A stretch of 14,157 nt of DNA from an uncultured Synechococcus sp. (GTDB lineage: Bacteria > Cyanobacteriota > Cyanobacteriia > PCC-6307 > Cyanobiaceae), in contig CAJWZN010000022.1 in assembly GCA_913050105.1 (NCBI GenBank), forward strand, positions 1 through 14,157, given 5' to 3'. Below are positions 6,342 through 13,227 of the stretch, in pieces. The notes below the pieces were generated by a model. That model did no database searches and was not told where the DNA came from. It worked only from the letters and a program-made list of their open reading frames with translations. Both the position numbers and the translations under genes were made by a program. How positions within the stretch are numbered: position 1 is the first letter of the stretch; each line of letters begins with the position of its first letter.

Positions 6342-7244
6342 TTGCTGAACGGATCACCCACAGAGGCGACGGATTCAGGCGCCAGGTTGGCGATTCGGCT
6401 CTTGCAGGATGCTGCCGAGCGAGGCGACCTCGACCCCTGGGATGTTGACGTCATTGCCGTCGTCGATGGCTTCCTCGATCAGCTGAGACAGCGGATTGAA
6501 GTTCCAGGGAAGGTTGCAGCTGCTCTGGCCGGGCAGGGTGGTCGGTACGAGCGAGATCTTGCAGACAGCAGCGAAGCCTTCCTGGCGGCTTCGGTGCTGG
6601 TGGGATTGAAAGCAGAGGTGCTCGAAGCCAGCATTCTCCCTCCAGTGGAGGAGGTGGAGGACTACCTGGAAGCAGATTTCGAAGATCAAGGTTGGCTGGA
6701 TCCCAGCTTCAACCTGCCCCGCCGACCCGAGCGTCATCTGCAGCGTCGACCCGTGGCACCGCCACCCCTGCGCCGCCCTGTGACCCTCGGTGAGCTGATT
6801 GAACAGCTGGAGACGATCGCTGAACAGCTGGAATCCGATGAGCTGGAAGCCAAACGCCGCCAAAGGCGTAAACGCTTCACCGATCGTGAAGCAATTGCCC
6901 AGGTGGCTGGGCTGGCACACCGTGAAAAACTGCCGGAAACCACCGCCGCCCTGGGGGTGTTTCTGAAGGATTGGGAAGACGCCTTGAACTGGGTGGATTT
7001 CGAGCAACTGGTGCAGCGATGGCATAACAGTGAGCCTCCTGACCTGGACACCGACCGTGTTGGCGTCTTCTGGGCGCTGCTGTTTCTGTCGTCACAGGGA
7101 GCTGTCGAACTCGAGCAGCAAGGCTGGCTGCATGCGCCTTTACGCCTGAAATGCATTCCGCCAAGCGGCAGCGTGACCCAGCTTCCCCTCTCCACACTTC
7201 AGGTGACAGATCCCGCGCCGGCCGGTGCGTCCATGGTGGCCTGA
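6342..7244 (+). CDS. scpA: Segregation and condensation protein A (kleisin)
   Basis: ScpA is the kleisin subunit of bacterial condensin; it bridges the SMC heads, with ScpB, to organise and segregate the chromosome. From TTG at 6342 it is 300 residues, in the upper family range. The N-terminal helical domain has the signature SGARLAIRLLQDAAERGDLD, PWDVDVIAVVDGFLDQL and SSEAFLAASVLVGLKAEVLE. A Pro/Arg-rich linker (about 125-145) and an acidic/basic helical region (150-185) follow, then a C-terminal winged-helix-like region (about 235-270, DRVGVFWALLFLSSQG). The reading frame stays open back to 6123, but that part lies in another frame of the LapA gene and looks like a shadow. No ATG occurs in frame near the domain start, so TTG 6342 is a best guess. 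No scpB or smc is in the window. Confidence 0.82.
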   Translation: MLNGSPTEATDSGARLAIRLLQDAAERGDLDPWDVDVIAVVDGFLDQLRQRIEVPGKVAAALAGQGGRYERDLADSSEAFLAASVLVGLKAEVLEASILPPVEEVEDYLEADFEDQGWLDPSFNLPRRPERHLQRRPVAPPPLRRPVTLGELIEQLETIAEQLESDELEAKRRQRRKRFTDREAIAQVAGLAHREKLPETTAALGVFLKDWEDALNWVDFEQLVQRWHNSEPPDLDTDRVGVFWALLFLSSQGAVELEQQGWLHAPLRLKCIPPSGSVTQLPLSTLQVTDPAPAGASMVA

Positions 7245-7286
7245 ACTGCGGCTTAACCTGCCAGTCGTGTTAGGTCAGAAACGCCG

Positions 7287-8465
7287 ATGAAGGCGATGAT
7301 CCTGGCGGCAGGAAAAGGGACAAGGGTTCAACCGATCACGCATGTGATCCCAAAACCGATGATTCCCATCCTGCAGAAACCGGTGATGGAGTTTCTGCTG
7401 GAGCTGCTCAAAGAGCATGGTTTCACCGAAGTGATGGTGAACGTCTCACACCTGGCGGAAGAAATCGAAAACTACTTCCGTGACGGGCAGCGCTTCGGGG
7501 TGGAGATCGCTTACAGCTTCGAAGGACGGATTCAGGATGGCGAGCTCATCGGCGATGCCCTCGGTTCCGCCGGAGGTTTGAAAAAAATCCAGGACTTTCA
7601 GCAATTTTTCGATGACACCTTCGTGGTGCTGTGCGGCGATGCACTGATCGACCTTGATCTGAGCGAAGCGGTTCGTCGCCACCGCGAGAAAGGGGCCATC
7701 GCCAGCCTGGTGACCAAACGGGTGCCTAGGGAACAGGTGAGCAGCTACGGCGTCGTGGTGACCGATGCCGACGACCGCATCTCCAGCTTTCAGGAAAAAC
7801 CCAAGGTCGAGGAGGCCCTCAGCGACACCATCAATACAGGCATCTACATTTTTGAGCCAGAAATTTTCGAACACATCCCGTCAGGGAAGTCGTTCGACAT
7901 CGGATCCGACCTCTTTCCGACCCTGGCCGAGTTGGGAGCACCCTTCTACGCCATCCCAATGGATTTCGAATGGGTTGATATCGGCAAGGTACCCGACTAT
8001 TGGCAAGCGATTCGTAGCGTCCTACTGGGGGACGTCCGCCAGGTCGGCATCCCTGGCAAAGAGGTGCGCCCCGGGGTTTTCACAGGTCTGAATGTTGCAG
8101 CCAACTGGGACACCATCAACGTGAGCGGCCCCGTCTATGTGGGGGGCATGACCAAGATCGAAGACGGGGCGACGATTGTTGGCCCGAGCATGATTGGTCC
8201 CAGCTGCCACATCTGCGAAGGAGCAGTGATCGACAACTCGATCATCTTCGACTACTCACGCATTGGCGCAGGCGTGCAACTCGTCGAAAAACTGGTGTTC
8301 GGCCGATACTGCGTCGGCAGAGACGGCAACCACTTTGACCTGCAGGAGGCCTCCCTCGACTGGCTGATCACAGACGCGCGACGCCAGGATCTTGTGGAAC
8401 CTTCACCCCAACAGAAGGCCATGGCGGAACTGCTGGGCACAGACCTCACACAGGCAGCGAGCTGA
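7287..8465 (+). CDS. Sugar-nucleotide pyrophosphorylase (mannose-1-phosphate guanylyltransferase-like)
   Basis: Cytosolic nucleotidyltransferase joining an NTP and a sugar-1-phosphate to make an NDP-sugar for glycan synthesis. It has 392 residues. The N-terminal Rossmann-like catalytic domain (about 1-240) carries LAAGKGTRVQPIT (6-18) with PKP at 22-24, LGSAGGL (92-98), the metal-binding GD at 117-118, FQEKP (168-172), NTGIY (183-187) and WVDIGKVPDYW (229-239). A C-terminal left-handed beta-helix of hexapeptide repeats covers about 260-335. Cyanobacterial proteins of this type are usually called mannose-1-phosphate guanylyltransferase, but base and sugar cannot be decided from sequence alone (glucose-1-phosphate uridylyl- or thymidylyltransferase are alternatives). 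ATG at 7287 starts directly on the family motif. It lies 42 bases after scpA, and its last 20 bases overlap the 3' end of convergent metF. Confidence 0.88.
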   Translation: MKAMILAAGKGTRVQPITHVIPKPMIPILQKPVMEFLLELLKEHGFTEVMVNVSHLAEEIENYFRDGQRFGVEIAYSFEGRIQDGELIGDALGSAGGLKKIQDFQQFFDDTFVVLCGDALIDLDLSEAVRRHREKGAIASLVTKRVPREQVSSYGVVVTDADDRISSFQEKPKVEEALSDTINTGIYIFEPEIFEHIPSGKSFDIGSDLFPTLAELGAPFYAIPMDFEWVDIGKVPDYWQAIRSVLLGDVRQVGIPGKEVRPGVFTGLNVAANWDTINVSGPVYVGGMTKIEDGATIVGPSMIGPSCHICEGAVIDNSIIFDYSRIGAGVQLVEKLVFGRYCVGRDGNHFDLQEASLDWLITDARRQDLVEPSPQQKAMAELLGTDLTQAAS

Positions 8466-9339
8466 TTCCTGACAGATCAAGGATTCTTGGAATCCGTTCC
8501 TCAGCTCTGACCGCCATCAGGTGAACTCCCTGGACAAGCCCCAGGTAACGCTTCACCTGCTCTGCGGCAATTGTGATTCCTTCCATTGCAGGGTCGGCCG
8601 CACGATCCAGCCTTTCGATCAAATCGTCGGGAATGCAGGCTCCGGGGACCATGCGATTGATGAAATGGGCATTTTTGGCCGACTTCAGCAGGAAGACACC
8701 TGCCAACACCGGCAACTGCATGGGTGCGGCCAGATCGCGCTGAAATCGCTCCAGCGCAGCAGCATCCATCACCATCTGTGTTTGCACGAACCTGGCTCCG
8801 GCATCAAGCTTCCGCTGCAAACGCCGTTGAAGTCCACTCCAACTGCGGGACTGAGGATCGGCAGCACAACCAGCGAACAGTTCGGTGGGTCCATCTGCCA
8901 GCGCTCCATCACGTGGATCCTCGCCACGGTTTAAAGCCCCAACCTGCTGCAGCAACTTCACCGAATCGAATTCATTCACCGGCCGAGCATCGATCTGATC
9001 GCCGGCACGCACTGGATCACCCGTCAGGCAAAGCAGATTGCGGAGTCCGAGGGCATGGGCACCAAGCAGATCAGCCTGGAGAGCAATCCGGTTGCGATCA
9101 CGACAAGCCATCTGCAGCACAGGCTCAAGGCCACCGTCCTGGAGCAGACGGCAAACGGCCAGGCTGCTCATGCGCATCACCGCCCGACTGCCATCCGTGA
9201 CGTTGACAGCGTGAACACGTCCCTTCAGAAGGTCGCCCATGGCCAAGGCATTTGAGGGATCACCACCCCTGGGCGGCATCACTTCAGCCGTGAAAATCTG
9301 TTGCCCGGACTCAATTGCGCGCTGGAGCGCCGTTGTCAA
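8446..9339 (-). CDS. metF: Methylenetetrahydrofolate reductase
   Basis: Cytosolic flavoprotein reducing 5,10-methylene- to 5,10-dihydro (5-methyl) tetrahydrofolate, the methyl donor for methionine synthesis. It has 297 residues, close to E. coli MetF (296). The TIM-barrel landmarks are visible: FTAEVMPPRG with catalytic-type Glu19, VNVTDGSRAV (45-54), CLTGDPVRAGDQ with Asp108 in the position of the flavin-tuning Asp120 of E. coli, and KLDAGARFVQTQMVMD (178 onwards) with a probable folate-binding Gln188. The electron donor cannot be read from sequence. The start is TTG at 9339; an in-frame stop lies 24 bases upstream of it and no ATG comes between. Its stop lies inside the end of the convergent pyrophosphorylase gene (20-base overlap), and it diverges from pedR across 84 bases. 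Confidence 0.9.
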   Translation of the reverse strand: MTTALQRAIESGQQIFTAEVMPPRGGDPSNALAMGDLLKGRVHAVNVTDGSRAVMRMSSLAVCRLLQDGGLEPVLQMACRDRNRIALQADLLGAHALGLRNLLCLTGDPVRAGDQIDARPVNEFDSVKLLQQVGALNRGEDPRDGALADGPTELFAGCAADPQSRSWSGLQRRLQRKLDAGARFVQTQMVMDAAALERFQRDLAAPMQLPVLAGVFLLKSAKNAHFINRMVPGACIPDDLIERLDRAADPAMEGITIAAEQVKRYLGLVQGVHLMAVRAEERIPRILDLSGISSLPV

Positions 9340-9423
9340 ACCGTAACTCGTGAATCCGATTAACTATGCAGGATCGCAAGCCCCAATCAGCACTAAGCTT
9401 TGTCCAAAGGGGTGTTACTACCC

Positions 9424-9702
9424 ATGGCCGCAGACGATCCAACCGATCCTCTGACCATCGCACTCTCAGCTCGCGAGATTGAAATCATCGAGCTGGTTGC
9501 TGATGGGCTCACCAATCAGGAAATCGCCGACAAGCTGACCATCAGCAAGCGCACGGTCGATAACCATGTGAGCAACGTCTTCACCAAGACTGGATCAAAG
9601 AACAGGGTTGCCCTCCTCAACTGGGCTATGGACAACGGCAGGATCTGCCGTGACGGGTTCAACTGCTGCGCCCTTCCAGAAAACGACTCCCCCGAACCCT
9701 GA
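9424..9702 (+). CDS. pedR: PedR-like small LuxR-type regulator
   Basis: Stand-alone DNA-binding protein of 92 residues made almost only of a LuxR/GerE helix-turn-helix (LSAREIEIIELVADGLTNQE, then IADKLTISKRTVDNHVSNVF, about 14-60), without receiver or ligand domain. It resembles PedR of Synechocystis, a redox-responsive regulator whose DNA binding is altered when thioredoxin reduces a C-terminal cysteine as photosynthetic electron transport rises. The C-terminus has Cys75, Cys81 and Cys82 in ICRDGFNCCALP, agreeing with the NCC-LP ending I recall for PedR; Cys81 or Cys82 would be the counterpart of the reported switch Cys80. ATG at 9424 is preferred over TTG at 9400, with AAAGGGG (9406-9412) upstream as a possible though distant ribosome site. 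It diverges from metF, and its last 44 bases are antisense to a small predicted gene. Confidence 0.78.
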   Translation: MAADDPTDPLTIALSAREIEIIELVADGLTNQEIADKLTISKRTVDNHVSNVFTKTGSKNRVALLNWAMDNGRICRDGFNCCALPENDSPEP

Positions 9703-9844
9703 AGGAGGTCACGACGGGCTCTGGCAGATCCTGCAGGGATCCTGAGGTGAGTGGGATCTCAAATAAAGCGGCATATTCCACGCAGGCATCAATGCTCCCG
9801 CCCGCGAAGCGAAGAAATCCTTGCCTGTCGTAGAGGCCAACCAT
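9659..9844 (-). CDS. Candidate small protein gene, 61 aa, function unknown
   Basis: A 61-residue frame fills most of the 203-base gap between pedR and leuD. It starts with ATG at 9842-9844 and ends with TGA at 9659-9661, inside the 3' end of convergent pedR (44-base overlap). The first 43 residues (LYDRQGFLRFAGG, then DACVEYAALFEIPL) read like a folded domain with well-spaced aromatic and acidic residues and mostly common codons. They resemble short picocyanobacterial hypothetical proteins with a YDR-GFLRF...DAC.AYA.LF pattern that I recall only vaguely. The last 18 or so residues overlap pedR and look less constrained. No strong ribosome site is seen. It lies 61 bases downstream of leuD on the same strand. 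It could be a non-coding open frame; no function is proposed. Confidence 0.5.
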   Translation of the reverse strand: MVGLYDRQGFLRFAGGSIDACVEYAALFEIPLTSGSLQDLPEPVVTSFRVRGSRFLEGRSS

Positions 9845-9905
9845 CAGCGACCAACGCCGAAGCTTGTTCCAAACCTAAAGGAAATCAGTAGAAACTTCCA
9901 GGGGT

Positions 9906-10523
9906 TCAGGCTGCTTTCTGAAACCGGTTGAGATAAGGCAAGTGCTCCATCAGGGCATCCACCTGCGGTCCGTTGTCGAGCAGTTGGGATGTGGCATCCC
10001 AGCGGCCGCTTCGGAGCATCTCTCCAGGGCCAGGATCCACAGCAACCACCCAACTCTCTTCCTCCACCGAAAGCCTCATCTCGTCGAGGTCCAGCGACCA
10101 GGGGCGGGAGAGGTCTGCCTGGATCGCCGCTTGAATCGTCTTGATTTGGTCCGGTGCAGCTGTGGTGCAGGGAATGCCGAGGGCAAGGCAGTTCCCAAAA
10201 AAGATCTCAGCGAAGCTGACACCCACCACAGCGCGGATTCCCCAGCGCATCAGCGCCTGAGGTGCGTGTTCGCGGCTGGAGCCACAGCCGAAGTTCCCAT
10301 TCACCACCAGGATCGACGCTCCCTGGGACTGAGGATGATCAAAGGGATGCTTTCCATCAAGCTCCTTACGGTCATCCGCAAAGACTTGATCTCCGAGCGC
10401 ATCGAAGCTGACGCACTTGAGGAAGCGGGCCGGAATGATCCTGTCGGTATCGATGTCTTCACCGGCAACCACGAGAGCTCGGCCTTCGACGAGCTGAATC
10501 GGACCGGAAGGAAAGCTGGCCAT
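9906..10523 (-). CDS. leuD: 3-isopropylmalate dehydratase small subunit
   Basis: Swivel-domain subunit of isopropylmalate isomerase, which with LeuC converts 2-isopropylmalate to 3-isopropylmalate in leucine synthesis. It has 205 residues, normal for LeuD. Family motifs are present: EDIDTDRIIPARFLK (22-36), VVNGNFGCGSSREHAPQAL (71-89), and SFAEIFFGNCLALGIP (102-117), whose residues shape substrate choice. The frame extends upstream to 10724, but that part lies in another frame of leuC. The ATG at 10523 begins a normal LeuD N-terminus (MASFPSGPIQLVEGRALVV). Its first A is the last base of the leuC stop (TGATG overlap), pointing to translational coupling and equal subunit supply. Confidence 0.95.
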   Translation of the reverse strand: MASFPSGPIQLVEGRALVVAGEDIDTDRIIPARFLKCVSFDALGDQVFADDRKELDGKHPFDHPQSQGASILVVNGNFGCGSSREHAPQALMRWGIRAVVGVSFAEIFFGNCLALGIPCTTAAPDQIKTIQAAIQADLSRPWSLDLDEMRLSVEEESWVVAVDPGPGEMLRSGRWDATSQLLDNGPQVDALMEHLPYLNRFQKAA

Positions 10524-11941
10524 CACAAATCCGGTTGAGGGGAGAGGGAGCGAACGTCGGTCACACGACCGTGAACAGCAGCAGCAGCCACCATGGCCGG
10601 GCTCATCAACAAGGTGCGGCCACTGGCGGAACCCTGACGGCCCTTGAAGTTGCGATTGCTTGAGCTGGCACTGATCTGGCGCCCCTCCAGACGATCGGGG
10701 TTCATCGCCAGGCACATCGAACAACCTGGCTCACGCCACTCGAAGCCGGCCGCCCGAAACACCTCGTCCAGCCCCTCCGCTTCAGCCGCTTTGGCCACCT
10801 GCTCAGAACCAGGCACCACAAAGGCCCTGATTCCGTCTGCTACCTGACGACCTTTGGCAACCGCAGCAGCAGCTCTCAGATCACTCAGACGACCGTTGGT
10901 GCAACTACCGATAAAGCAGACATCCACCGCCACGCCTGCGATGGGGGTTCCCGGTTGCAGATCCATATAGCGGTAGGCCTCTTCGGCCATCGGACGCTCG
11001 CCAGCCTCGAGGCTTTCAGGCATGGGGATGGATTCGTCGATTCCCAGACCCTGCCCCGGTGTGATGCCCCAGGTCACCGTCGGCGCGATGGCCGATGCAT
11101 CGAACACCACCTCATCGTCGACCACGGCATCCGCATCGCTGGCCAAGGAGCTCCACCAGGCCACAGCTCGATCCCAGTCTTCCCCGCTGGGGGCATGGAC
11201 TCGACCGTTGAGGTAGTCGAACGTCACCTGATCGGGGTTGACATAGCCGCAGCGAGCGCCTCCCTCAATGGCCATGTTGCAGAGGGTCATCCGCTCCTCC
11301 ATCGACAGAAGCTCAATCGCCGGGCCAGCGAATTCATAGGCGAAACCAACACCGCCCTTGACCCCGAGCGTGCGGATCACATGGAGCACCAGATCCTTGG
11401 CGGAGACACCATCGCTGAGCTGGCCATTCACCTGGATTCGACGCACTTTCAGCTTGTTCATCGCCAGGCTCTGACTGGCGAGAACATCACGAACCTGACT
11501 GGTGCCGATGCCGAAAGCGATGGCACCGAACGCACCATGGGTGGAGGTATGGGAGTCGCCACACGCCACGGTCATCCCCGGCTGGGTCAGACCCAGCTCT
11601 GGAGCGATCACATGCACGATTCCCTGTCGACCACTGCCCAGACCATTCAGGACAATGCCGTGTTGAGCGCAGTTGCGTTCCAACGTGCTGAGCATCTCCT
11701 CAGCCAAGGGGTCTTCAAATGGGCGCTGCTGGGAGATGGTGGGGACGATGTGATCGACCGTGGCAACGGTTCGCTCCGGACAACGCACGGTCAGCCCTTT
11801 GTCCGTCAACGCAGCAAAAGCCTGGGGGCTGGTGACTTCATGGATCAGATGCAGACCCACGAACAACTGAGTGGATCCACCGGGAAGCTCCGTCACCCGA
11901 TGGAGGTCCCACACCTTGTCGTAAAGGGTGCCCGAACTCAA
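10523..11941 (-). CDS. leuC: 3-isopropylmalate dehydratase large subunit
   Basis: Aconitase-family [4Fe-4S] subunit of isopropylmalate isomerase in leucine synthesis, working as a heterodimer with LeuD. It has 472 residues, full length. The cluster cysteines are Cys347 (FIGSCTNGRLSDLR), Cys407 and Cys410 (EPGCSMCLAMNPD), the same numbers as in E. coli LeuC. Other landmarks are DHIVPT (63-68), CGDSHTSTHGAFGA (127-140) and the C-terminal SSSNRNFKGRQGS (426-438). The start is TTG at 11941, giving the family N-terminus MSSGTLYDKVWDLHRV. It lies 26 bases downstream of cinA on the same strand and is coupled to leuD by a one-base stop/start overlap. No leucine leader peptide or T-box fits in the short gap, so control probably lies upstream of cinA or inside it (inference). 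Confidence 0.96.
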   Translation of the reverse strand: MSSGTLYDKVWDLHRVTELPGGSTQLFVGLHLIHEVTSPQAFAALTDKGLTVRCPERTVATVDHIVPTISQQRPFEDPLAEEMLSTLERNCAQHGIVLNGLGSGRQGIVHVIAPELGLTQPGMTVACGDSHTSTHGAFGAIAFGIGTSQVRDVLASQSLAMNKLKVRRIQVNGQLSDGVSAKDLVLHVIRTLGVKGGVGFAYEFAGPAIELLSMEERMTLCNMAIEGGARCGYVNPDQVTFDYLNGRVHAPSGEDWDRAVAWWSSLASDADAVVDDEVVFDASAIAPTVTWGITPGQGLGIDESIPMPESLEAGERPMAEEAYRYMDLQPGTPIAGVAVDVCFIGSCTNGRLSDLRAAAAVAKGRQVADGIRAFVVPGSEQVAKAAEAEGLDEVFRAAGFEWREPGCSMCLAMNPDRLEGRQISASSSNRNFKGRQGSASGRTLLMSPAMVAAAAVHGRVTDVRSLSPQPDL

Positions 11942-11967
11942 CAGTCGCTCTGCGCAGAGGATTGACC

Positions 11968-13227
11968 CTACGACTGATCCAGCAAGCGCAAACGCAACCG
12001 ATCCAGAGCACGAATCAGTGTGAGCTGCTGTACCGCCCCACGGCCGCGGCGTTCACCGAAACGAAGTTCTGCCGCTTCACAGCCATCAGGCCCGGCCACT
12101 GCCACATGAACCAGGCCAACTGGCTTCTCTGGACTACCCCCCCCAGGACCAGCGATGCCACTGACAGCCAGCCCCCAATCGGTCTCAAGCCGATCTCGGA
12201 CTCCTTCTGCCATGGCCCTGACAACCTCATCCGACACTGCCCCGTGGCGCTCCAAAAGATCCAACGGAACACCCAGCTGCCCCTGCTTGACCGCATTGCT
12301 GTAAGCAATCACCCCTCCGGCAAATGCCGCTGATGAGCCTGGCACCGCCGTCAATGCAGCACCGATCCCACCTCCTGTGCACGACTCGGCCACCGCAAGG
12401 TTCTGCTGAAGACGGCGCAACTGCTCCAGCACAACAGACGCCAGGCTGTCGTCATCACGGCCGTAACAAAGCACTCCGGTGCGTTGACGCAGGTCCGCTT
12501 CCACAGGATTCAGCAACGCCTCCGCTTCAACTGAGGACGCGGCACATGCGGTGAGCCGCAGTTTCACGTCGCCGAGGGATGCATAAGGCGCCACTGTTGG
12601 GTTGGAACCCTCGAACAAATCAGCCACCTGCTCGGCCAGATTCGATTCGCCGATACCGCTGAACCGCAGCACCCGACTGACGAAAATCCCCACCGCGCCA
12701 CCGTTCTGCTGCAGCCAAGGCTCAGCGGTCTCCTTGAACATGGCCCGCATCTCCGAGGGCACTCCCGGGAAGGTGAGGATTGTGAAGCCAGGCTGCGGGG
12801 ACCAGATCATCCCTGGGGCTGAACCGAGTGGATTGGGCAAAACCTCAGCTCCCTCAGGCAATGAGGCCTGACGACGGTTGCACGGGGCTACGGAGCGGCC
12901 ACCACTCGACAACTTCGCCTGAATCTCGTTCCAAAGCTCCGGATGTTCCCGCAGCGGTGTCTGAAACGCGGCCGCCAGCGACTCCGTTGTGAGGTCATCG
13001 GGCGTTGGGCCAAGCCCACCGGTGGTGATCAGAACACGACTTCGGGTTGCCGCCTCCCTCGCAGCCGCTGCAAGCCGCTCCGGGTTATCGCCCACCACGG
13101 TCTGGCGGTAGTGAGGCAACCCCAGAGCCGCGAGCCGTTGGGAGATCCAGCGTGCATTCCCGTTGACGATATCCCCAAGCAGCAGCTCGGTACCCACACA
13201 CAGAATCTCGACGCCGGCCTCAGCCAT
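11968..13227 (-). CDS. cinA: CinA-family protein (MoCF domain plus NMN-deamidase-type C-terminal domain)
   Basis: Two-domain CinA protein of 419 residues. The N-terminal MoCF/MoaB-like domain (about 4-170) has ILCVGTELLLGDIVNGNARW, ITTGGLGPTPDD (67-78) and FPGVPSEM (153-160). In characterised CinA proteins this part is an ADP-ribose pyrophosphatase-type hydrolase. The C-terminal domain (about 260-415) has AESCTGGGIGA (280-290) and SGIAGPGGGSPEKPVG (356-371), as in PncC nicotinamide mononucleotide amidohydrolase, which salvages NMN for NAD. Despite the name, a competence role is not implied. ATG at 13227 is chosen over the in-frame ATG at 13257 because homologs begin near the AGVEILCVGTE block and because ATGGCTGA gives a compact 8-base overlap with the stop of the upstream transferase gene. 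leuC follows 26 bases later. Confidence 0.93.
   Translation of the reverse strand: MAEAGVEILCVGTELLLGDIVNGNARWISQRLAALGLPHYRQTVVGDNPERLAAAAREAATRSRVLITTGGLGPTPDDLTTESLAAAFQTPLREHPELWNEIQAKLSSGGRSVAPCNRRQASLPEGAEVLPNPLGSAPGMIWSPQPGFTILTFPGVPSEMRAMFKETAEPWLQQNGGAVGIFVSRVLRFSGIGESNLAEQVADLFEGSNPTVAPYASLGDVKLRLTACAASSVEAEALLNPVEADLRQRTGVLCYGRDDDSLASVVLEQLRRLQQNLAVAESCTGGGIGAALTAVPGSSAAFAGGVIAYSNAVKQGQLGVPLDLLERHGAVSDEVVRAMAEGVRDRLETDWGLAVSGIAGPGGGSPEKPVGLVHVAVAGPDGCEAAELRFGERRGRGAVQQLTLIRALDRLRLRLLDQS

Noticed and set aside
8521..9200. Two plus-strand frames opposite metF
   Set aside because: Both lie entirely antisense to MetF, which has its full motif set; neither product resembles a protein family.
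9727..9741. GATCC/GGATC hairpin downstream of pedR as a terminator
   Set aside because: Only five pairs, no T-run, and it lies inside the candidate small gene.
9942..10538. 198-codon frame opposite leuD
   Set aside because: Antisense shadow of LeuD without recognisable features.
10524..10724. Upstream extension of leuD by 67 residues
   Set aside because: The extra sequence is a shifted frame of leuC, is Cys/Ser/Pro/Gly-rich, and has no LeuD similarity; ATG at 10523 fits the family.
10955..11965. 336-codon frame opposite leuC
   Set aside because: Low-complexity-like composition, no motif, and completely antisense to a full-length LeuC with intact cluster cysteines.
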